From Eutreptiella sp. 'Long Island Sound 2002' (Eukaryota > Euglenozoa > Euglenophyceae > Eutreptiales > Eutreptiaceae), in NCBI GenBank assembly GCA_964036045.1, contig OZ038381.1, positions 140,837,596 to 140,901,595 of the forward strand: 64,000 nt of DNA. Reading direction: 5' to 3'. Under the pieces are notes generated by a model, which saw only the letters and a list, made by a program, of their open reading frames with translations, ran no database searches and was not told the origin of the DNA. Position numbers and translations under genes: made by a program. Shown here in pieces: positions 56,901 through 64,000 of this stretch; position 1 is the first letter of the stretch; every line of letters starts with the position of its first letter.

Positions 56901-56970
56901 AGCCCAGCAACGTGGTGGACAAAGTCCTGGCGGATCGCAGCCGGAAGGGGCTGCGGGAAGTCAAGTCTAG
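53865..56970 (+). pseudogene. Gag of element C (nonsense and two 1-nt deletions)
   Basis: ATG 53865 lies in the LTR, 86 nt before its end, exactly as in element A. The frame is broken by TAG 53949-53951 at the primer-binding site, a lost G near 55976 (GACGTCC to GACTCC), a lost C near 56249, and the TGA at 56356-56358 that is also in element A. Coiled coil, capsid-like region and the CX2CX8HX4C knuckle (about 56612-56665) are as in A. In the cysteine motif the first Cys is Ser. It ends in UAG 56968-56970 followed by the same foldable segment as in A. Confidence 0.85.
53951..53961 (+). promoter_or_regulatory. Mutated primer-binding site of element C
   Basis: GGGTAGCAGAG in place of TGGTAGCAGAG. 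The T-to-G change also turns gag codon Tyr29 (TAT) into TAG (53949-53951). Confidence 0.8.
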
Positions 56971-59900
56971 AGGAGCCCCCACGGGAGTGGGACCTCGGAG
57001 GTCTCTCCTCCGAAAATCAGTGGAATCCCAGAGAAAGCGAAGGCACATCGGGTGCCGAAGAAGGCTCCAGAAGAGCCAAAACCACTGAGTTTCGCCACTC
57101 CCAACCCCTGGAGCGCCCTGCCAAGGGAAGTTTATGTGGGCAAGGGACGTGGCAAGAAGGAAGGAGCGACCACGGAGAGCCCCATGGACGGGCAAGACCA
57201 ACCAAAGATCTACACCATCCGTGATCATACCCTCGAAGTCCTGATGCACCCGGACATGCTAGAGTTGCATGCCGTGAGAGTCGCCCATACACCGCATGGT
57301 GACGAGCGGCAGTTGCACTTGAAGGTGCGTGTACGGTGCGGTAAAGAGTAGTTGGTGGTGGATGTTTTGGAGGATACGGGTGCCCAGGTGAGCCTGGTCC
57401 GGAGAGGGTTGTTCAAGGAGGAATCCCTGCAGCCCAGCCGTAGACCGGTGCGCCTGAAGGTGGCCAATGGAGAGATTATGGGTGGTGGTACCCATGAGGC
57501 CACTATCAGTATGGAATTCTGGGAGCATGAGCGCTTGAACCGCCCTGATTTGGCGAAAAGAAGCACTCTATCCGGGAACTTCTATGTGGCCGACATTACA
57601 GATTGGGACATGATCATGGGGTATGATTTCATGGTGGCAAACGCCATTGGAGCCCTTCCCCATCGTGCAACGCTGGTCCGGGAGGATGATGAATGCCTCA
57701 CATGGTTGTCCACGGACTATGCATGCGCATCATCCCAATGGAATGCTGAGGAAGAGGATCGAATCGTCCAAGCGGTGCAAGCTGTGGGTGCCAAGTCCAG
57801 AGGAGACCGCGGAGTTCAGCTCACGGAGTATGGAATGGCGCCACAGGTGTATGCCAGGATCATCCAGACGCTGGGGGCCGAAGCGCCCGAGACGGACGTC
57901 TTTGCTTCCCGGGATGCCCCACTTCTGAGGAAGTGTAGGCGGCACTGGCATCGGGGAGACTCAGCCTGGCACCGGCATTGGGGTTTGAAGGAGTGGGGAC
58001 CCATGTATTGGCATGGCTCCCTGGACAATACCAGACGTACGGTGGAGAAGATCATCGCGGATAGGGCGAAGGGGATCATGGTCAAAACCGGTATAGGATC
58101 CACCCCATGTCCGCTGGAGGGTCTCAAGTCGACGCTGGACTCCATCACCCTGAACGAGATGTCATTCGGGCCAGAGGAGGAGTTGTTCATCGACGCCAAG
58201 GGTGTATCAATGCCCTCCCCGGGTCAAGCGTGGGGTACCAAGGCTTTCCTGGTGGCTGGGGCGCAAGCCAAGCTCACGGGTGATGAAGCATTCACCCGTA
58301 GGGTAGAGGCGGTACCCATGAAGGTCATGTTTGAGCCCAAGGAGGGGACGGATCAGCCTATTGATGGCATTGACGTCCTGTCCCACGCCAAGATCGACGA
58401 CGTTGTCAACTACATGCGGATGGGGATGCACGACCGTGTGGCAGCCAAGAAGAGGCGGGCCATGGTCACATCTCCGCATTGGTGGGATGACAAGATGTTG
58501 GTCACCGGCGAGTACGAGAAGGACGAGTTCGTGGCGAGGGTCATGGATCTCATCGCGGACCAATACGATGGTCCGGTTGGGTCGGACCCACCAACATGGG
58601 ATTTTCCAAGAATGGGTGCCGATAGCGACAGTCACCAGCCCGAGGCCGCAAATTTCCGAGGATTATCGGTGGGAAGAGCTCCCCACGACGATGAGGACGG
58701 CATATCGGACGAGGAGAAGTCAGAATCGGACCCAGAAGAGACCTATACCGCAGTGCGGTCGGTTGTATCTATACCGAAGCAAGCGGCTGAAGAGGCCCAG
58801 GAGAACCCGAAGGTCGCCGAGCTGAAGGAGAGGCTGATCAATGCCTATCCGCGGCTATTCAGTGGCGTCGCCAACAAGAACCCTCCAGATCGTGGGAGGT
58901 TTGGTACAGCGAAGATCAAGCTGAAGCCGAACCCCAAGATCTATCGTCATCAGGAGTACCAACTTCAGGGCGATCGGGCCGAGGCCATGAAGAAGTTGTT
59001 GGCCGAGTTCATTGAGGGAGGATGGATCGAACCCTCCGACAGTGAGTGGGCCACCCCAGCCTTCATCGTGCCCAAGAAGGAGAAGGGCGAGTGGAGGTTG
59101 GTGGTGGATTACAGGGGTTTGAACGAGCAAACCGAACACGACTCGTACTCGCTTCCCCTGATCGACTCCATCCTCCAAAAACAACAGAAAAAGCGGATCT
59201 TCACGGTGTTGGACCTGAAACACGGTTATCACCAGATGCCGCTACACCCGGACTCCAGGCCCTGCACAGCGATGGCGACGCCGCTGGGGCCCATGCAGTG
59301 GAAGGTGGTGCCTATGGGCGCCAAGAATGGCAACACCGCTTTCCAGCGCATGATGGAGGACCTACTCGGTCCTGTCCGGAACTGTGCCGATCCCTTCGTG
59401 GATGACATCATCATCGGGTCCGGCACGGAGAACATGACTGAGGACGAGCTCATCGACGCGCATGAGAAGGATCTGCGCCGAGTACTCAGCGAGTTGGACA
59501 AGCACAACATGGTGTGCAAGCCCACCAAAGCCTCACTCTTCGTGAAGGAAGTGGAGTTTGCGGGTCACGTGGTTGGTCATTGGCAACGCCGTCCCATGCC
59601 TGGGAAGCTGGCGTCCCTGCACCACTGGGAGAAGCCCCAGACCATCAGCGAACTCCGGTCCTTCATGGGGTTCTGCAATTACTATTCGGGCTATGTCCGG
59701 ATGTATGCAGAACTCTCGGGGCCGCTGCACAAGATGCTGCAGGTGGGGAAGTTCGATGGCCGGAAGGGGAGCAAGAAGAAGCTTGCCTGGACCCCTGAAG
59801 CCGAAGATGCGTTCAGCTGCCTGAGGGAGCGACTCCTGGGGCAGCTGGGGCTATTCCTGGTGGACCCGGACAAGGGATTCGTGCTACGGACGGACGCCTC

Positions 59901-61600
59901 AGACTATGCTGTAGGGGCAGTCCTCGAGCAGATCCGGGACGAAGGGTCGCACGTACCCGTGGCGTTCTGGAGTCGGATCCTGGCCGAGGGCCAACGTCGA
60001 ACATGGACCGCGAGGGAGAAGGAGACGTATGCCATTGTCTGTGCGCTCAGGAAGTGGTCTGGCCACATCGGATTGCAACCGGTGGTGGTTTGTACAGACC
60101 ATCAGTCCTTGCCCAGCTGGCACAAGGAGCACGTCGACACCCCCTCGGGACCGGCGGCAAGGAGGGCCCGATGGCATGAGACGGTCGCCAAGTTCGACCT
60201 CAGCGTCGTATACGTCCAGGGGAAGGACAACACTGTGGCAGATTGCCTCAGTCGGTGGGCCTACCCCGCGGGCAAGGCTTGGATGGACATATCCAGCCAT
60301 GGAGACGCCGAGGAGACCGAGGAGGCCAAGCGCATCATCGAGATGGATAAGGCCATGGAGCAAGAGGGGGTCAAGTGCTTTGTGGTGATGGCAAACAGTA
60401 CGGACCTGGCCAAGTTCCGGGGCGCCCGAGTCCAAGCTATTCGAGAGGAAACCCTCGAGCAGTAGATGGTGGCCCCTGTAGAGCTAGTCAGGTCGGTGCT
60501 CACAGAGGACTGGTCGGATGACTATGCAGCATCCGAGCACTGGAGCAAGTACTGGAATGCCGTGAGCGCTCCGTCGGACGACGAATGGCCCGAGGGCTTG
60601 ACCGAGGATGGGGACAAGTTGTTCCTCAAGGACAAGCTGCTGGTGCCCGAGAACCGAGTGGAAGAGCTCATTGACCATTGGCACAACGCCCAGCTCATGC
60701 ACCCTGGCCGAGACAAGATGCAGCAGGACCTGGAGTGGCGCTTCAAGTTCCCTCCGGGGTACTACGCCATCCTGGATAGGTACTGCAGCGACTGTGCCGT
60801 GTGTCGGGCCACGAAGAGCGCCAACCACTCCACAGCGGGCAACCCGGTGTATACGGCTATACCGGAGGCCCCTATGCGGTCCGTGGCCATGGATGTATTC
60901 GCCATGCCTGAGGTCACCGTGGAAGGAGAGACCTACGACTGTGTCATCCTGGCGGTGGATAGGCACAGTGGGTATATCGTGGCGGTCCCTGGCAAGAAGT
61001 CCAAGAAGAAGGACAAGAAGGACAAGCATGGAGTGGGTCTGCAGGCCAAGACCGTCGCTAATGCCATGATCAGGCATTGGCTGACGATTTTTGATGTCCC
61101 GGCTGTCATCTGCAGCGATAGGGGCAGTCAGTTTGTGGGGACGTGGTTCAAGACGATGTGCAAGCACATGGGTATTCGGCACGCCAAGACCGTGGCGTAC
61201 CACAGCCGGTCGAATGGCCGAGCTGAGGTGGCCGGGCGGCAGATGTTCGAGAAGTTCCGCCAGCTGCACATCGACGAACCGGGCCGGAATTTGTATAATT
61301 CGCTGTGGAGAGTACTCCAAGCGTATTACGACCTTCTGGGACCCACTGGACTGTCGCCCCATCGTATCCTGTTCCTACGGGATCGAGTGTCACGCACTCT
61401 CCCGTGGTTGAACCATGGCAAAGTGGCCCGGGATGCGAACGCTATGATGGCTGAGGCGCACGACACGGCGGCCAAGGTGTGCAAGGCACTTCAGGACGAG
61501 CATGACCAGAGGGCCAAGTACTTCAAGCAGGGAAAGGTCCAGAAGTATGCTCTCCAAGACACCGTGTGGGTGGAGCGGCACCACAAGGATGTCCTGTCCA
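56971..61600 (+). pseudogene. Pol of element C (two nonsense codons, 3'-truncated)
   Basis: In phase with gag across UAG. Two stops break an otherwise continuous frame: TAG 57349-57351 (GAG in A) just before the protease, whose motif reads EDTGAQ instead of VDTGAQ, and TAG 60463-60465 (Trp in A) between RNase H and integrase. The unassigned domain (about 57840-58100), RT with FVDD, RNase H and the complete integrase HHCC (MHPG kept) and D,D35E are present. Homology ends at 61600; a few chance codons follow to a TGA at 61609-61611. Confidence 0.88.
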
Positions 61601-61863
61601 TCACTTTCTGAGTGTCTATTTTTTTTCGAAATTTATTGATGGATCCACCAGCAGTCCAGGCTGTTCGGTGATTAACGAAAGTCCTGGGCTGTTCAAGTTC
61701 CGGGCTGATCCTGTCAAGCCGTGGATTACCAACAAAGGTCCCAAAGCCGCAATTTGGAGCCGGGGCAAGCCCAACAACCTTGCCGTCAATTTATTTGCCT
61801 AGCGCAAAGCCGCAATCGTGAGCGCCGTCCTTTGCCTAGCTTCGCAACGCCGTTTTCTTGGCA
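61601..61863 (+). other. Junction and region upstream of the right-edge gene
   Basis: Sequence unrelated to the retrotransposons begins at 61601. A TTTTTTTT run is at 61619-61626, and the string CAAAGCCGCAAT occurs twice (about 61742 and 61805). An in-frame TAG at 61837-61839 limits the gene downstream. A frame open in another phase up to 61802 could be part of an upstream exon, but nothing proves it. Confidence 0.5.
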
Positions 61864-64000
61864 ATGTCGCAAGTTGGGCTCAAGGAACGTTCCGCAAAGG
61901 ACAAGACCGAAAGCAAACAACTAAAGTCCGTGAAAAGTTTCAGTGCTCGAACTCAGGCTAAAGTGGACGCTAAACTGACTCAAAGTCGGCTTCTCCCTAC
62001 GCTTTTGCCCGCCAAACGCGAGAACGACCCATTTCACCCTTCAGTCGACCTTTCCCCGTCACATGAAGAAGGCACGTCATCCAATGTCATTTCAGACGAT
62101 GAACAACCCGAAGATGTCGCAAAAGAACTCTTCCCACTCGCCGAGACAACGGCTCACACCGTCAAAGGAAAAGGAGCCCGAGAACCACAACATCAAATCC
62201 AAACGCCCGCTCCGCCAACCAACTCCGAGAAGGTGCAAGACTCCGTGCCCAAAGGCACGCACGAGAACACCGAAGCGCCCGCTCCGCCAACCAACTCCGA
62301 GAAGGTGCAAGACTCCGTGCCCAAAGGCACGCACGAGAACACCGAAGGAAGCCATCCACGTCACGCCGAAGAGTCGAAACAACAAGAAGAAAGTCGGGAA
62401 GAGCCGTGTGGAGATTCGGCAATGAACAACAACGCCGCTCTCAACGACAACGCAAGGAGAACCAATGAGGTTGAGCCCGACAACTCCCTCTTAACGCCAC
62501 GTGAGGAGCAATCTACGCCAAGCGCTATTCCGTCTCCCGAAGGAACACACGAAAAGGCCGAAGACGGGGAACACCCTACTCCCGATGAAACGGATGGTAA
62601 TTCCGGAAAACCCTTCTTCAACCCTTCCCTTGCCCCGGATGGTGTCTTTGCAAAATTCTTGGTTAAACATAAAGGTGAGATCAACACACACGATCAACAA
62701 GCACTATGGGGAGACACACATGTCCATGAAACCTTAGGAGTTGATACAAATCAACTCGTTTTAGAGAAACACCACAAGCAAGTGATCTATGATCAAGTAC
62801 ACCCAACAATAGACCTTTGCGCGAGCAACGGGTGCACCTTTTTCCATGACATTGATTGCTCCGGCAACAATGCCTACTCCACAATTGGACACGACAATTT
62901 TAGGTACCTCAAAGACGTCCTTCATCACCACCCAAAGTTCTACATTTTTCCACACCCACAAGATTACTACAACTCCAAATACAAATACGGCAACACATGG
63001 ACCGGGTGGGCCCATGCCATCAACGAAGCCTTGCAAGAAGCCTTTGATTCCGGTGTTGTGTACGAAGGCTCCTTCATTCTCCCGGGAATGGAAGACACCC
63101 TTTCGGCGGAGACCCTCTATATGAACCCCTTGAACCCCGGCATGATCTCCCTTGCCCCCTGGGTGTGTGGAGTAGACCGGCTTTCGTATGCCAACACATA
63201 CAACCCATCCCCTGATCCCGATGGCTCCGTGCGGCTCAACTTGCTTGACTCTCCACAATACCCATATTTTCACCTTCATCTCTCCACCCGTCACAGGCAC
63301 CACGCACACATCCGCTACTGCGACATCATGCACCCTCACACCTCCCTGCAATGGGCCATATTTAAGGTAGACGGCACTGTCCAGGTGGCCGCGGTGCGCA
63401 CAACGCTACGATTCGAAGTTGCACGGCATTTGCTCCCGAACTTCACCGTCTCTTCTCCAAAAGAGCTTTCCAAAAAATCCAAGCGGGAACGAGGAGAGTA
63501 TAGGCGGCGCCGTGGCAACGCCCGGGATTTTTTTGTGCTCGTCAACCGCTTTTTCCATTTCGAAAACGACCACATCTCGGTCAACTCCAAAAATGCTTTC
63601 TTTCCGGAGGAACGCATACAGCCTCTACAATCATCCTCCGAACATATGTTCCGCTTTGATTACACCATACCAACCCCCCTCGCCGAGAAGCCTCTCTCCA
63701 CCATCTTACAACACCCTTTGTGGACGCTCTGCAAGGTCTTTTGCATCCGTGGTTCCGATCTAGGGAAGGACAAAACTTTCAAAATTGTACCTTCAAAAGC
63801 ATACAAGCAGGCCCCGCCGGACTTCAAACAAATTGACGTGTGGAAATCCCTCCTTACTAGCGAAGCCGCACGACGGTGCGGTATCCTAGGAGCCATTCCC
63901 AGAACACAACACGAATTTTACGTGTGCATGAACTATCACAACACCCCCCTGCTCCCCCAGCGAGACTCCCTCACTTCCATGAGCTACATGCTCTTCCAAG
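61864..64000 (+). CDS. Unidentified protein, more than 712 codons, runs off the window
   Basis: Frame 1 is open from ATG 61864 to the last base of the window without a stop, 712 full codons. That is improbable by chance, and no competing long frame exists. I do not recognise the product. Residues 1-245 are hydrophilic and low-complexity (Glu, Lys, Pro, Thr, Asn) and include a 24-residue tandem duplication. From about residue 246 (62600) it looks like a globular domain rich in His, Tyr, Phe and Trp, with strings such as FYIFPHPQDYY, TWTGWAHAINEA and SLAPWVCGVDRLSY. No transmembrane segment or signal peptide is evident. Codon use differs from the retroelements (GAA and CAA preferred over GAG and CAG). 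It could be a host gene exon or part of another mobile element. Confidence 0.7.
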   Translation, partial: MSQVGLKERSAKDKTESKQLKSVKSFSARTQAKVDAKLTQSRLLPTLLPAKRENDPFHPSVDLSPSHEEGTSSNVISDDEQPEDVAKELFPLAETTAHTVKGKGAREPQHQIQTPAPPTNSEKVQDSVPKGTHENTEAPAPPTNSEKVQDSVPKGTHENTEGSHPRHAEESKQQEESREEPCGDSAMNNNAALNDNARRTNEVEPDNSLLTPREEQSTPSAIPSPEGTHEKAEDGEHPTPDETDGNSGKPFFNPSLAPDGVFAKFLVKHKGEINTHDQQALWGDTHVHETLGVDTNQLVLEKHHKQVIYDQVHPTIDLCASNGCTFFHDIDCSGNNAYSTIGHDNFRYLKDVLHHHPKFYIFPHPQDYYNSKYKYGNTWTGWAHAINEALQEAFDSGVVYEGSFILPGMEDTLSAETLYMNPLNPGMISLAPWVCGVDRLSYANTYNPSPDPDGSVRLNLLDSPQYPYFHLHLSTRHRHHAHIRYCDIMHPHTSLQWAIFKVDGTVQVAAVRTTLRFEVARHLLPNFTVSSPKELSKKSKRERGEYRRRRGNARDFFVLVNRFFHFENDHISVNSKNAFFPEERIQPLQSSSEHMFRFDYTIPTPLAEKPLSTILQHPLWTLCKVFCIRGSDLGKDKTFKIVPSKAYKQAPPDFKQIDVWKSLLTSEAARRCGILGAIPRTQHEFYVCMNYHNTPLLPQRDSLTSMSYMLFQ
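62204..62347 (+). repeat. Perfect 72-bp tandem duplication inside the unidentified gene
   Basis: 62204-62275 is repeated at 62276-62347 with no difference seen. The period is a multiple of three, so 24 residues (APAPPTNSEKVQD...) are duplicated in frame. Perfect identity points to a recent event or array turnover. Confidence 0.88.

Larger units (their letters stand above)
51600..61600 (+). mobile_element. Element C: A-family retrotransposon, 3'-truncated
   Basis: Plus-strand copy of the A family inserted in the 5' LTR of element B. It has a complete 5' LTR (51600-53950), gag and most of pol. At 61600 homology to A stops abruptly, inside the segment between integrase core and chromodomain. 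The chromodomain, 3' untranslated part and 3' LTR are gone. No target duplication can be checked. Confidence 0.9.

Noticed and set aside
55921-57249. 442-codon open frame on the minus strand
   Set aside because: Antisense shadow of gag and pol of element C; the same shadow appears opposite A and B.
61600-61610. Helitron 5' end (A|TC) at the junction
   Set aside because: The uninterrupted A-family sequence has AG, not AT, at this point, and no CTRR hairpin end is visible.
1-64000. CRISPR arrays, bacterial operons, rRNA genes
   Set aside because: No regularly spaced repeats, no Shine-Dalgarno-led gene series, and no rRNA-like stretches were seen on either strand.

Overview
The window is eukaryotic, non-genic DNA built almost entirely from Ty3/gypsy (Metaviridae-type) chromodomain LTR retrotransposons inserted into one another. 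There is no bacterial gene organisation. The pol proteins carry the order protease, extra domain, reverse transcriptase (FVDD box), RNase H, integrase (HHCC, D,D(35)E) and chromodomain. From memory, this protein style is what I associate with dinoflagellate and related algal/protist genomes, but nothing here fixes the species. The primer-binding sites match an initiator tRNA-Met ending in CTCTGCTACCA, which is not the land-plant version.

Layout. 1-2599: flank with no recognisable gene and one tRNA-like sequence. 2600-19695: old plus-strand element 'G' (LTR, gag, protease, start of RT), split by element 'A'. 6084-19262: element A on the minus strand, with 2.35-kb LTRs about 98% identical, a long gag and a nearly intact pol, flanked by the 4-bp target duplication GTGG. 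19696-22598: LTR and gag of another old plus-strand element, 'F2'. 22599-51599: element 'B' (minus strand, a decayed relative of A), split by element 'D'. 33003-49979: element D on the plus strand, with 3.0-kb LTRs of the form TG...CA, gag, pol and target duplication CCAT. 51600-61600: element 'C' on the plus strand (same family as A), inserted in the 5' LTR of B and cut off inside its integrase C-terminus. 61601-64000: DNA of different character carrying an unidentified open reading frame of more than 712 codons that runs off the window.

How the parts work together. Each element makes a Gag (coiled coil, capsid-like region, zinc knuckle) and a Pol polyprotein. In A, B, C and D, pol lies in the same frame as gag, separated only by a UAG with no nearby ATG, which suggests stop-codon readthrough. 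In A, B and C the gag frame opens inside the LTR and runs through the primer-binding site. In both A and D families the pol has an extra conserved domain between protease and RT. Nesting gives a relative order: G before A; B before C and D. A later deletion removed the 3' end of C and the outer part of B's 5' LTR.

Most promising for follow-up: the in-frame UAG gag/pol junction, the gag frame crossing the primer-binding site, the extra protease-RT domain, and the unidentified gene at the right edge.
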